Positions 49,014 to 59,188 of a DNA stretch of 64,000 bases are shown here, one piece after another. The translations under genes and the position numbers were made by a program. Origin of the DNA: Hymenopellis radicata (lineage: Eukaryota > Basidiomycota > Agaricomycetes > Agaricales > Physalacriaceae); the NCBI GenBank assembly GCA_015501595.1, contig JADNRX010000012.1, positions 186,001 to 250,000 on the forward strand, given 5' to 3'. How positions within the stretch are numbered: the stretch's first letter is position 1; every line of letters begins with the position of its first letter. The notes beneath the pieces are model-generated. The model was not told where the DNA came from. It ran no database searches and saw only the letters and a list, made by a program, of their open reading frames with translations.

Positions 49014-49451
49014 CTAGACAATGTGCATCTTCCTATCTTGAAGTGCCTCGTCGTTGCCCGAACGAATGGGCGAGAGGTGAATATTATTCGCTTCTTTTCG
49101 TTGAACCCATTTCTGATAGTCGGTTACAGTCAGACCAACAAGTCTACAACCTCGCTGTCGTTCCCATCGGCCTGTCACCACTGCGACTAGTACATCCTCC
49201 ATAGAAATGCACTGTGACAACCAAAACACGAAGCCAAAAGTAGACCACCGCATGTAGTAGACACGACGAATATAATTGATTTCTACCCCCAAAGAAAAAC
49301 TTGGAGAGAAGGTGCAGGAACCAGAGCAAGAGTTACGTCGGACTGCAGGGTACCGACGGGAAGCCCTGGTGGTGTAGGTCGGGCTGGCCAATGAGATAGT
49401 GTTCGTTTGACGGAGGTCATTGACGAGGCCCGAACTTTTCCGAGATGCCAT
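49014..49451 (-). CDS. Hypothetical protein
   Basis: The ATG at 49451 opens a 145-codon uninterrupted frame: MASRKSSGLVNDLRQTNTIS, YTTRASRRYPAVRRN, RWSTFGFVFWLSQCISMEDV, LVGLTVTDYQKWVQRKEA and IRSGNDEALQDRKMHIV. No domain recognised. The frame is longer than chance ORFs nearby and lies just downstream of QCR9 on the same strand. It may also be spliced. Confidence 0.35.
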   Translation of the reverse strand: MASRKSSGLVNDLRQTNTISLASPTYTTRASRRYPAVRRNSCSGSCTFSPSFSLGVEINYIRRVYYMRWSTFGFVFWLSQCISMEDVLVAVVTGRWERQRGCRLVGLTVTDYQKWVQRKEANNIHLSPIRSGNDEALQDRKMHIV

Positions 49452-49501
49452 ACTCTCTAGATTCAGATGCGGCAAAGCAATTAATGCGATTTACAAGAGC
49501 T

Positions 49502-49843
49502 CTACTCTTCTGTTACATATTTCTGGCGGATGTCCTTCCACTGTTTCTGTTTGATGCATGAGTACGCTAAACGCGTGCCGACAAAGAAGAGCAACGCACT
49601 CCTTTGTTCCAGTAGTCGTAGAACTTTGTGATTCCCAGGTCGTAACCAATGCCAAAGGCAAATGCACCGACAAAGACGGTGCCGACGTAGACGCCTACGA
49701 ATGCAGTTGGTGACTGTGCGCTGGCAGAGAGCGGGCGGACGTACTGTTACGCTTGAAGAAGACGTTGTAAAGGGTGGTTGAGAGCTAAAAGAGCGAGTTG
49801 AGCGCGAAACATGGCTTAGAGGCAGGACTAGACTGACCGCCAT
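49502..49843 (-). CDS. QCR9: Cytochrome bc1 complex subunit 9
   Basis: Small inner-membrane subunit of respiratory complex III. Four exons: 49843-49838 (ATGGCG only), 49784-49745, 49694-49600 and 49546-49502, giving 61 residues. The protein reads MALSTTLYNVFFKRN, then SVYVGTVFVGAFAFGIGYDL (membrane span), then GITKFYDYWNKG, then KQWKDIRQKYVTEE. This matches QCR9 in length and in the FFKRNS and NKGKQWKDIR motifs. Splice pairs are GTCAGT/TTTTAG, GTACGT/TCGTAG and GTGCGT/AAACAG. A long open frame on the same strand with the same ends hides the gene. The start is 49 nt from the divergent mitochondrial uS11 start. Confidence 0.9.
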   Translation of the reverse strand: MAVSLVLPLSHVSRSTRSFSSQPPFTTSSSSVTVRPPALCQRTVTNCIRRRLRRHRLCRCICLWHWLRPGNHKVLRLLEQRSALLFFVGTRLAYSCIKQKQWKDIRQKYVTEE

Positions 49844-49892
49844 GGTCGAGGGAGGAAACAGGAAAAGGAAGCTTACCTAATCCGACCTTCTC
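49844..49892. promoter_or_regulatory. Shared divergent spacer, QCR9 / mitochondrial uS11
   Basis: Only 49 nt separate the two start codons, so the transcripts must overlap in their leaders or begin within this spacer. Both genes serve mitochondria, making co-regulation plausible. Confidence 0.5.
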
Positions 49893-50618
49893 ATGCTCGC
49901 ACTACGAGCTGCTCGCCGAGGGCCGCGTCTGGCGCGCCTTTTGTCGACGACGACGCGCGTCCAGGCCGACGACAAAGCGCCGCCACCCAAAAAGAGCGTC
50001 TTTACCGACATTCAGTCAAGCAGTATCTTGTCGGCACTTGGGAAGCAGCCCTTTCAAGACGTAGACGGCCCCCCCACAGCTGGCGGTTTCAGATTCCCCA
50101 TAACCCCGACGACGTCTGGCGCCCCCCCGCCCACCACCTCTACTTCACCCGATTCCCAGCAGACGCCTCCTCCGCCGGACGACACCACCGTGATGCCCAG
50201 CACCAAAAACCCTCTTGTCCTGGAAAAAGACCGTTCGCAGTGGCCGCGTTTCCGCATATACTGCAGGTCGTCGAACAACAACACCATCATCACATTCACC
50301 GACCACCACGGCATGCCCATCGCCTGGTCCTCTGGCGGAGAGTGTGGTTTCCGCGGGACGCGTGGTTCGACGCCAGAGGCTGCGTATGCTGCTGTGGTGA
50401 AGATTATTGCAGTCGTTTCTGCGAAGTATAACGACGAGACGTCGGAAAAGTTTCTCCTCGATCTCTATCTCTCAGGGTTTGGGCATGGGCGGGTAACATT
50501 TGTCCAGACGCTGGCAGCGCCGGAGGGAGAGACAATACGGCGCCTGCTGAATTCGGTGACGGACAAGACGCCAATTAAGATTGGAGGAACGAGAGCCAAG
50601 AAGGCGCGTAGACTTTAG
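49893..50618 (+). CDS. MRPS11: Mitochondrial small-subunit ribosomal protein uS11
   Basis: The ATG at 49893 opens a presequence (MLALRAARRGPRLARLLSTT). A P/T-rich linker of about 90 residues follows. The uS11 domain then reads FRIYCRSSNNNTIITFTDHH, SGGECGFRGTRGSTPEAAYA, LYLSGFGHGRVTFVQTL and TPIKIGGTRAKKARRL at the end. The gene is a single exon of 241 residues, normal for fungal mitochondrial uS11 (yeast Mrps18). The frame is intact. Confidence 0.93.
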   Translation: MLALRAARRGPRLARLLSTTTRVQADDKAPPPKKSVFTDIQSSSILSALGKQPFQDVDGPPTAGGFRFPITPTTSGAPPPTTSTSPDSQQTPPPPDDTTVMPSTKNPLVLEKDRSQWPRFRIYCRSSNNNTIITFTDHHGMPIAWSSGGECGFRGTRGSTPEAAYAAVVKIIAVVSAKYNDETSEKFLLDLYLSGFGHGRVTFVQTLAAPEGETIRRLLNSVTDKTPIKIGGTRAKKARRL

Positions 50619-50709
50619 GTGTGTGTGTGTTTAATTTCTATATGTTCCTTTTCGGAGCTAACGCGTCCTTTCTAGAGTGGTCTACTATATTACTTCTACT
50701 ATAATATCA

Positions 50710-51450
50710 TTATTCCTTGAAGTGAGGATCGCATTCAAACGACTTGTATGCGGGACGCAGGAGCGAATTCAACGCCACACGCTTATCAGTGTCAATGTCT
50801 GCTATCAAGGCCTCTACGTCTGGTTGTCAGATTGTCATAGCCGAATAACTCAAGGAGTCCACACGTACCTCTGGATGTGTAGTCCAACTGGGGACGGATG
50901 TATCCCAATACGATGGCCCGCATCTCTAGGCCATAAAAGTCCGTCTTGAACTCGTGTATGATGTGTATTTCCTGGATAAATGAGCACCGTTGGAAGCTTT
51001 GAATCAAGACTGATGCCTACCGCCGTTAGACGTTCATTTTTATAGTAGGGATTCCAGCCCAGACTCATCGCCATGGGGTACACCTTGACGTCGTCCTCAG
51101 AAAGACCGTCTGCCGGGCAGACTTGGGCATATCCATAGTAGACACCAGGTTTACAGACTGAGCTTATTGGCTCGATCGATTCATCGGGGAGATTTGCTGT
51201 AGATGTATATGAATAGGCAAGAATACATTAGATTGCTAGTAGTACCAGTTGGACATCCCAGATCCTTCCCGCCCCGCCCGAATCCGTGCTGCACTGGCCC
51301 ACAGAGGTGTATAGGATATGGTGACTCGGGTATCTCTGGCCCGACAATCTGCGGTCTTGACTGGCGGAAGGACTCGGTCTGCACGACGGCGGCGGGGCGG
51401 TCCACTTTCGAGGCGAGCTGCGCAGCAGTTTCCATGGGAGGCGCGGCCAT
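50710..51450 (-). CDS. FMN1: Riboflavin kinase
   Basis: Phosphorylates riboflavin to FMN. The start at 51450 gives [20 protein letters not shown]. The domain reads [20 protein letters not shown] then GCPTANLP, with the PTAN nucleotide/metal motif split by an intron; [29 protein letters not shown]; then [20 protein letters not shown] with the catalytic Glu first after an intron; and [20 protein letters not shown] to the end DPHFKE at 50710. Four exons. It is convergent with mitochondrial uS11 (91 bp between stops) and divergent from TAF8 (59 bp between starts). Confidence 0.92.
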
Positions 51451-51509
51451 GGCTTGGTGAGTAACAAGTCAAGCAGTGAATCGGATCCGGAGTAAGTAAC
51501 CGAAAAGGG
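51451..51509. promoter_or_regulatory. Shared divergent spacer, FMN1 / TAF8
   Basis: 59 nt between start codons of divergent genes. Contains no TATA box; probably a bidirectional promoter with overlapping leaders. Confidence 0.45.
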
Positions 51510-52426
51510 ATGCAATCCGCGACGGCCATGTCCTACTCGACGGACGCCTCGTATTCGGCGTCGCTGAGCACCAATCCGTATCTCAGCAACCCGGGCGCGC
51601 TCGGGCAGGCGTATTACCACTCGTCGTATATCTTGGGCCAGCAACAGCCGCCGCCGCCCCCGCCAGCGCCGCCGTCGCCCGTCCCAGCTGCAGTCTCGCC
51701 GCTCGCTGCGTCCAAGGCGACCCAGCGATTCATATCCGCGGAGCTCAAAGACGCGGGCTTTCATTCCGCCGAACCGGCCGCTCTCGAGCGACTAGAACGC
51801 GAAGTTGTGTTCTGTACGTGCTGCTCCTTCATAATTAGCTGATCATCTCACCCTACTGATAGTGATTGAACGCCTCTACGGACGCGCACACGAATACGCC
51901 AACCTGGCCAACCGCGCAGGCGCCATCACCACCGATCTTGTGCTAGCGTGCAATGACTTTGACATGCCCACCGCGAAACTGCGTCCCAAACGCCGAAGAC
52001 GTAACGTTCTTATGCCCCGATGCACGAGCCATCCGCTGACCGTCTATTACAGGCAGAAACACATTCGACGCCCCCAAGCTCGTCGCGCCGCCCTCGCGCT
52101 CGCCGTCCCCAGAACTGCTCTCCTCAGACGACGAAGAATCGCAGACAAACACCACACCCTTCACGCTCCGCAACCTCCCAGAGACGTTTCCCGCCCTGCC
52201 ACCCAAGCATACGTACCACCAGACTCCGATATCGCCGCCGAAGAAGGCGGCGCTACCCTCGCTGGAGAAGAAACTCAAAACAGCCGGCCTCGTGCAAGAG
52301 TCGCTGCGTAATCTCATGCTCACAACTGAGGATAATTCGGGCCAGGAGGATGCCGAGTTGCTTGGCCACACTGTCAACTGGGAGAGTAATGTCCATCCTA
52401 GAAAGAGATGGAAGGTTGGAATATAA
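51510..52426 (+). CDS. TAF8: TFIID subunit TAF8
   Basis: General transcription factor subunit with a histone fold. The start at 51510 gives MQSATAMSYSTDASYSASLS. The histone fold is seen as AALERLEREVVFLIERLYGR then AHEYANLANRAGAITTDLVL. After a basic stretch and an intron comes the TAF8 C-terminal motif: ETFPALPPKHTYHQTP, ISPPKKAALPSLEKKLKTAG, VQESLRNLML. The end is WKVGI at 52426. Two or three short introns; the second (GTAACG...TTACAG) removes an apparent stop. Length of about 270 residues is normal for fungi. Confidence 0.87.
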
Positions 52427-52614
52427 TGTGTAATCTATCGTGATGAGCGCTAAGCATCCAACGTCGTCTGACTGATTATGAGTCCTTTCGACAAACCAGA
52501 TCTCTTGCTGGTCCGACTTGGTTCTGTATAGAACAACATCACTACAAGTAGTTTGACGACGATGCTACACAATATGGAACAAGAGTGCGCGAAATAAAGT
52601 AATATCCAAGTTGG

Positions 52615-55479
52615 TCATTTGTCTATGTCCATATCATGATCATTGTTCTTTTCTCGAGGACTGGGCGGGGCAGGTGTTTCGTTCATCGCTGCCTCGTCCT
52701 TTTCCGCAATCTCGGCAAGAGCAGCAGCAGCTTTCTTTGAAGCTGCGCGGGAACTCGTCCTCCGCGGCGCACAAGAAACCGTCGTTTTACGCCTAGGTGC
52801 CTTTGTTGGTGAACCAGAAACAGTGTCTTTTCCAGTCCCGGTCCCAGTCGACGAGCTCGCCTCTGCTTGTGCCGTCTCCGCTGCCACTGCAGGCGCCTCA
52901 GTTGGTTCAGCAACCTGCGGTGTCGCAGAAGGGGTTTCCACCATTTTACTTTGCGTCTTAGTTACACGTCTCGGCTTGGGTCGCGGTCGCGGTGGAGGTT
53001 CATCCACGTCCATCGTCATTTGTTCCTCCACGTGATTCTGTTTCTTCGTCGTGCGCCGCGGTTTAGGTCGTGGAAGAGCGGCTGCAGGGGTCCCACTGTC
53101 CGATTCTACTGGGGTCGGCGGCTCCTTCCGCTTCTTCTTGGTGGCTTTTGGTTTGTCGAGAATGGCGTCGTTGAGCGCGAACACGCTAGTGGTAGGCTGA
53201 GGGTAAGCCGGAGGTTCCGGTGTGAAGGAAGGGGTTAGAGTGAATGGAGTCAGAGGTTCAGTGCGTGGAGGGTAGGGGTAGGGTGCAGAAGAAGTTGCGA
53301 CATTTGATTGAGTTTGAGCTTGCGGTGCTGAGGAAGAAGCTGATAATGCGAATGGACCCGCTGCCTGAGGCACTGCGGATAAAGAGGACGCTGAGAGCGT
53401 AAACGGAGCCACTCCCTGAGAAGGATAGGGCGCAGCGAACATATAGGGACCTATGGGACCTTCAGCTCTTGGAGTGAAATATGGATAAGAAGTCGAGAAA
53501 GCAGGAGGTCCGTACGGGTATGGTGTCGTAGGACCTCCAGTGCGTGATGGGGGAGGTGGTGGCGCAAGGGATGAGAGAGGAGGCGAAGAAATTGGAGGTC
53601 CAGAGCGGTAGGGCGCCGTGAAAGAGAACGGGACAGGAGGAACTTCAGTTCGCAAAGAGCTGGGCGGGGGTAATGGCGAAGACGCAGGAGGACCAGCACT
53701 TCCAGGCGGATAAGGCACTGTGAAAGCGAAGGGTGCTGGAGAACCTTCATGGCCGTAAGGGATGGGCGGGAGGTATGGGGCGGGAGGTTCGGTTGGATAG
53801 ACATGCCATCCCTTCCGAGGCGCCTTGGCCCCTTGAAGATCACCTGCACTGTCCTCTCCAGCGTCGTCAACACTTGCTGTAGGATCCGCCACGTCTACTT
53901 CAGGTAAAGGTTGAGTTATTTGCGGAGGCGTAACCTTCAAGTTTTTCAACCTCTTCAGCCTGAAGCGGCACTAGATAATCTGTTAGCAAATATTGACTGG
54001 AGCAAGCCATTGCAGACTCACATCATTGTCTGCACGGCCATTGCCAATGAGATTCGCAATCGTAGCCCACTTGGGACCCAGTTTATCGAACGCGTTAAGC
54101 AGCGCCTCATCCTCCTCCTTCGACCACGGTTCCGAGTTCTTCTTGCGCTCCAGGTATCGATCACGACATTGGTCATTCGCCCTCCCGTACATCGCAGCTG
54201 CGACATCTACCCAAGAGTGTCCCCATCCAGCAATGGCATCGTCGAGACGACGATCCTCTTCTTCCGACCACATGCCTTTCTGTATCTTACCAGAAACACG
54301 CCGGTTATAACGAGTTTCACACTGGATACTAGTCACGTCTTCAGAGACATATCGAGCCACTGAAAACATTGAGTACGACGGTTCGGATAAGAATAAAACA
54401 TCTTACCGAGACTCCAATTGCCTGTACCATATGCATCGATAGCCTTCAAGAGTCGGTCTTCAGCTTCTTGATCAAATTTAAATGTGGGTCTGCCCTGTAT
54501 TTGGAGAGACTTTCGCATGCAATCGAGGGGAACACGGTTAGTCTGACCATGAATTAGCTGGGGCTGGTTTCAAACATATCAAAATTCACATACCCCCAGC
54601 TCTTCAGCTATCTCCACCCAGTCTCTTGGACCATCCTTATTCTCGGCTAAGATTCTCTTCAGTTTGTCGATTTCTTCATTATTCCACTCCTTATGATTGA
54701 CTCTTGGGTGACGATCGTTCATCCATTTGAAGCGACATTCTTCGGCAGTCCATTTGTGCGCTTGCGCGTCCGACAACTGGCAATTCGTTAATAAATCGGA
54801 ACAAGGCAGAATGTGGCGACAACGGACCTTTTCGGCAATAATATTCCAGTCGAGCCTTCAGTATTGGTCGCGAAGTTGATGTTAGGGGTGCCTCTACGCT
54901 TTCATTGAGGTATGTTTACTGAGATTGGAGTGTTCACTCACCGCTCTCTGATCTGTAACGCTCGGAGGCGTTCGTTTTGCTGTTTCACAGCAGCATCCAT
55001 CAAGTCGAGATCTTTCGGTTTCACTTGCAGAACATGTACATTAGCATCCGAGCAAGGCCAAAGAAAGTACTTACGAGGTCGGGGTGTCGTGAGATGGAGG
55101 TACCGCTTCCTACGCGCAGCTTCGGCAGCAAAAGGAGAATCCTATGTCTTGTGAGCAATAATCACCATAAATAAAGGGATACGCACACTGTGATTTAGTT
55201 CACTTGGCGTCAAGAGTCCAACAAGTTTCTTCGCGTCCGACAACGTGACAGACAGCTGCACGTAGTCGTTATCTTCATCATCGTGACCCACGAGACCCTG
55301 TAAAAAGTCAGAACGTTCTTGGAATGTAGGAGAGGTCCACTCACGAGGAGTTTATCGAGTTCCTTCAACTCCTGAGTAATATTTTCTGCATGGTCCGCGA
55401 GCGCGTCTTGGTAGGTCTTAGCGGAATCAAGCGCGAATGGTAAGAGATCTTCAGCCGTGACGGTTTTTGTGGAAGACAT
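52615..55479 (-). CDS. Myb-repeat protein, SNAPC4-like
   Basis: Probable nuclear DNA-binding protein of the snRNA-activating complex large-subunit group. The start at 55479 gives MSSTKTVTAEDLLPFALDSA. After a helical region, Myb repeats appear in order: EECRFKWMNDRHPRVNHKEW with WVEIAEELG; FKFDQEAEDRLLKAIDAYGT with NWSLGKMF; KGMWSEEEDRRLDDAIAGWG with RANDQCRDRYLERKK; and EPWSKEEDEALLNAFDKLGP with KWATIANLIG. The ECRxKW start is typical of SNAPC4 and Bas1-type proteins. The C-terminal 440 residues are proline-rich with short repeats (PFALSASS, PFTLSASS), then basic AT-hook-like segments (PRPKPRRTTKK) and an acidic tail HDMDIDK. Bas1-like activator is the main alternative. Confidence 0.8.
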
Positions 55480-56139
55480 TACGCGTACATCGAGCCGATT
55501 AGAGGTAATGTGCGAGGGCAGGAAGGATGAGATGGTGGTAGAAGATCAAGACGCGAAGATGCCAAATAACGCCATACGCGCTTCATCACCGGTCCTTTTA
55601 GCTTGACGCTTCTTAATGTTCATTTCACTATCTCTAGTCCATCTGACGTAAAAGACTTTGGCTGAAGAGCAACTGGAAGAGGCGACTGTTGACTACGGCG
55701 TTCAACAAACTCCTACCCGTTGCTGACCTCGTGATATCGATGTTTTTCAGATTGGAGACCATGGATCTTATCTTCCTTCTGCTTCTGCTTCCGCTTTAAT
55801 CAGTTACCTGTTTGATTCCAAGTTACATGGAACTCTAAGCACTAAGCAATCCGTCCGCAAAAGTCCTCTATGGTCTCGAGGCGTCCCGAACCGGCTTCTG
55901 CGTTTTCATGTTCGTACGTACAGCTTTGACCCACATGCACCTTCATATACATTCCTCCACAATCATGTTCCCGTGGCGACCCGTGGCGACGACAACAAAG
56001 ATCTTCAAAAAGCACATTCGAAATATGATGTAACCAAAGGTAACCAACACAACAAATGCATATCATGCGCGGCCCTGATATAAACTCTTTTCTTCCTACC
56101 ATTTAGATTTAGTCCCCCGCCCGTCGTTGTTCTGGCATC
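55480..56139. other. Divergent intergenic region
   Basis: Between the Myb gene and the gene at 56140. A TATA-like ATATAAAC lies about 60 bp before 56140. A minus-strand open frame (55842-56102) has no supporting features. Confidence 0.4.
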
Positions 56140-57413
56140 ATGTCTGAAGGCGAACCCGCTCACGCTTCAACCTTTAGCAACAAGTCTCGCGAGACCTTAG
56201 TTGGCAAACACGATGGTCACACTGACGGTCATCTCAACTGTATAGGAATGTATGTGGTTCAAGCATTTCTACTAATCCTATGGCTCACGCCCATCTTTTA
56301 GGCGCCATGGCTGGTCCCGAACTTTTTCGTTGGAACCGGAAGAGGTCGCCAGTCTATCCTACGAGACCTTGTGTCGCGCTCTCGAATGTCACACCCTCAA
56401 TCTTCGTCCCATGATGCTTCGGATTTTCGTGGAGCATCCCGCCACCTCTGGGACCTGGTGTAAGATCCGTCCCTTCAAAAACGATGGCTCCCTCCAGAGC
56501 GTGCTCGTACGGGCATTCTTCGACCAGCGCCTCCAAGATGGTACCGTCACGGTCATGGAGATTCGTGACGGTGCTGACAGACGTGAGGAGGGCGATGGGT
56601 TGAGCCTTCGCAGGGTCGGGAGCCGCGTCGCAGGCAGTGGTATCTTCCACCCGATGGAGAAATCGGAAGACAAAAGAACAAGCGGATGGCTGAGCAGGTT
56701 CATAACCACCGTCAAAGTCGTCACCGCGCCCAAACCTGGCGTTTCCAATGACAGCACTACCCAACTGCAAGACATCGGAGAGGATGGCGACGACTCCCAG
56801 CCAGCTAATACCCAGAAGAAGGTGCGATACGGATTCTTCTGAGGGATGCCGCGCGCTAAGCGACCACATCCACCATCTTAGCCGGCGAACTCCAGCGGCG
56901 GTGGCTTATTTTCCTATTTCTTCAAGCGCCGCGCCTCCACCACGATCACCCACACCGCCTCCCAACGTCAGTGCAGAACAGGAGGCCGAGACGCTGCGCA
57001 AACGCGGGTGGATGCCACCAGGGCTGGCGAAACGCCAGGTTTCCCTCCGCAAGCGGTTATCCGCCCGCAAACAACGTAAAGAAAAAACCCAAAATCCATT
57101 CCTTGGTGGCAAAGCGGGCGAGAATCCATTTACAGATCCTGAGACCGCGGAGGTGCCAGATGAAGATGGGGAGGCGCAGGACGTAGATGACTTTTTTGAG
57201 ATGGAAAGGCCGGATGTGGCAGAGATGGGTAATGGAAACAGCAAGGTATGTTCTTGGCGTCCTCTCAGATATTGACGACGTCTGAACTTCTTCTAGGACA
57301 AGCCCTGGTCCCGATTTACTCCCAAGCGCACCAAGGGTAAAGGGAAGGGCAAGGCTGTCGACAATGCCCCAACACCACCTCAGGAGCCTAATCCCAGTGA
57401 AGACGTCGAATAA
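56140..57413 (+). CDS. Unrecognised basic/acidic protein
   Basis: The start at 56140 gives MSEGEPAHASTFSNKSRETL, then HTDGHLNC; a clean intron (GTATGT...TTTTAG) joins to MRHGWSRTFSLEPEEVASLS. A structured block follows: FVEHPATSGTWCKIRPFKND and VLVRAFFDQRLQDGTVTVME. The next exon is reached through a GTGCGA...TTAG intron and contains SAEQEAETLRKRGWMPPGLA, KTQNPFLGGKAGENPF and an acidic run before DKPWSRFTPKRTKGKGKGKA. The stop is at 57411-57413. Near 56930 the frame changes between the acceptor and PPPRSPTPPPNVS, so the exact splice is uncertain. NPF motifs (NPFLGG, NPFTDP) could bind EH domains such as those at 19612-21800, which is inference. Confidence 0.6.
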
Positions 57414-57585
57414 TTACACTCTTTTGGTGCGGTCGCGGACAATATTTAATGATTTATAACACTCTCTTTGATATCTCCCCCATCTATGTTATACCTGCGT
57501 ATCTTTATTGACCAATCTATTCTCAGTTTCCACTTAAACGATCTTAAGTCCTTGCCACGCATTTGCTGCGTGCTGTCTCGACTCC

Positions 57586-58441
57586 ATGGCCAAGGGTCGA
57601 CAGGTATTTAGGCCTGGTTTAGGTAAACATCCTTGTCGATACACGACGATGAACGACCACACTCCCTCTCCTGAAGGTATCTGCGGGCGCAAGATGGTCT
57701 TTTGCCCCCGTCTAATGGAATGCGACCCATACTATCTCGTCCCTCACTGCCCCATCTGCACGCGCTACTTCGTCGCCTGCTGTCCTCATAAATCCTGGAC
57801 CGATAACCAGACGTTCCCCTGCCATCACTACAAACTCGTCTTCGTCGACGGCGCGTGCTCGAACAACGGTCGCGAAGACGCAAAGGCGGGAATCGGCCTG
57901 TTCATGGGAGAGGACGAAGAGTACTCGTGGAGTATCACCGTCGACGATACAATGGATCCGAATGCTATACGTACAAGTCAACGTGCAGAGCTCTTGGCAG
58001 CGTTGTACGGACTGGAGAAGCTGGTCGAGCAGGATAATAGTGAGGAGATTCAGGCAGGAAGGCATAAGCATTTGCGAAAGCTGTTTATGATGCACTCCCC
58101 GGAAGAGGCGCGCGCGAGGGCGGACCTAGAGCTATCCCCGAGCTATGTGATTGCAACGGATTCAGAGTATGTCGTCAATGGCATGTTACATTGGCTGGAC
58201 GAATGGAAGGTGAGTCGCTCCCTTTATTATCTCGTATAGTCTCATAGACTTACATGAGTTTCAGGTAGAGGGATGGCGCACCAAGCAAGGAAAGAGACCG
58301 AGGAATCTTGACCTTTTCTTGAGGTTGGATCGAGCTATCTCAAAACTAGAAGGAGAAGGGAAGAAGGTGGGGTTTTGGTGGATACCTCGAGAGAGCAACG
58401 AAGCGGCGGATCGCTTGGCCAAGCGAGCAGCTCGAGTTTAA
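57586..58441 (+). CDS. RNase H-like protein with N-terminal Cys/His cluster, copy 2
   Basis: The first ATG (57586) gives MAKGRQVFRPGLGKHPCRYT; an internal ATG at 57649 (MNDHTPSPEGICG) aligns better with the family. The Cys/His head is HCPICTRYFVACCPHKS then CHHYK. The RNase H acidic residues are all present: KLVFVDGACSNNG, RTSQRAELLAALYG, SYVIATDSEYVVNG and PRESNEAADRLAKRA. One intron (GTGAGT...TTTCAG) interrupts LDEWK/VEGWRTKQGKRPRNLD, the same place as in copy 1. The stop at 58441 follows AARV. A 25-residue insertion before the third acidic motif (RKLFMMHSPEEARARADLE) distinguishes it from copy 1. Confidence 0.83.
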
Positions 58442-58620
58442 TTAGCATCACTGGCTGAGCTTTGAAGTATGTCTCAGATGATGAACAGACGTCTCATAGG
58501 TAGTCAGAACTACACTATCCTTTGTATCGAATTCCTAGGGGGTAAAATCAGTATATTCTTCGTATCTACTACAGAAAGTAGTCTACGTTTATCTTCACGA
58601 AGTCAAGGGTAAATTCCATG

Positions 58621-58997
58621 TCACAATTCATTGCTGTGCGGAATGTGCTGGTGCGAATGTCTCGACATTGCGGTGGCGATTCGTGATAAAATCGCTGAAG
58701 AATTCGTTGACTTACATGAAGGATGTGAAGGGATGGCTCCCTCTAAACGAGACGAGTTCAACAGATAGGCAAAGAATATTTACCTGTCAAGGACTCGTTC
58801 GGGCGCTTGCGAGCTAGGACACGCCAGTCCTTGTTCTTCAGGGCGGGGATGACCAGAGGACCTTGTGGGGCTGCTCGTTTCCGTGGATTGACCCTAATAG
58901 AGCGACTGAAGAGTTCTGATGTGAGTTGAAAAGGCTGCACAGGCAGAGTCAATGGATGAACACACCGCTGGGCACCGTTCAGCCTCTCAAAACGCAT
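58621..58997 (-). CDS. Small spliced ORF, unknown
   Basis: Exon 58997-58784 runs MRFERLNGAQRCVHPLTLPV to VNPRKRAAPQGPLVIPALKN then KDWRVLARKRPNESLT. A 41-nt intron (GTAAAT...GTTTAG) joins in frame to EGAIPSHPSCKSTNSSAILS then RIATAMSRHSHQHIPHSNEL and a stop at 58621. About 112 residues, basic, no family recognised. The intron is at the short end for fungi. It is divergent from the RRM-like gene at 59189. Confidence 0.35.
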
Positions 58998-59188
58998 CCA
59001 CTAGCGAAGACGTCACGCTTTGCAGTGGGATACCCCCCGGAAGCGAATCATTTAAATGGGATACGCGGTGGTGCGGTAACGGCGGAACTTGGAAAGACGA
59101 GTCGGACTCTGCGCCAGACGATGCACGCGTCAGTCGTCGCACGACGCACACTCATGACCGTTGCAATCATCTTGGGATGCACAGCCAC

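Noticed and set aside
52643..53238. Plus-strand frames opposite the proline-rich tail of the Myb gene
   Set aside because: Low-complexity antisense frames arising from biased codons; no splice or domain support.
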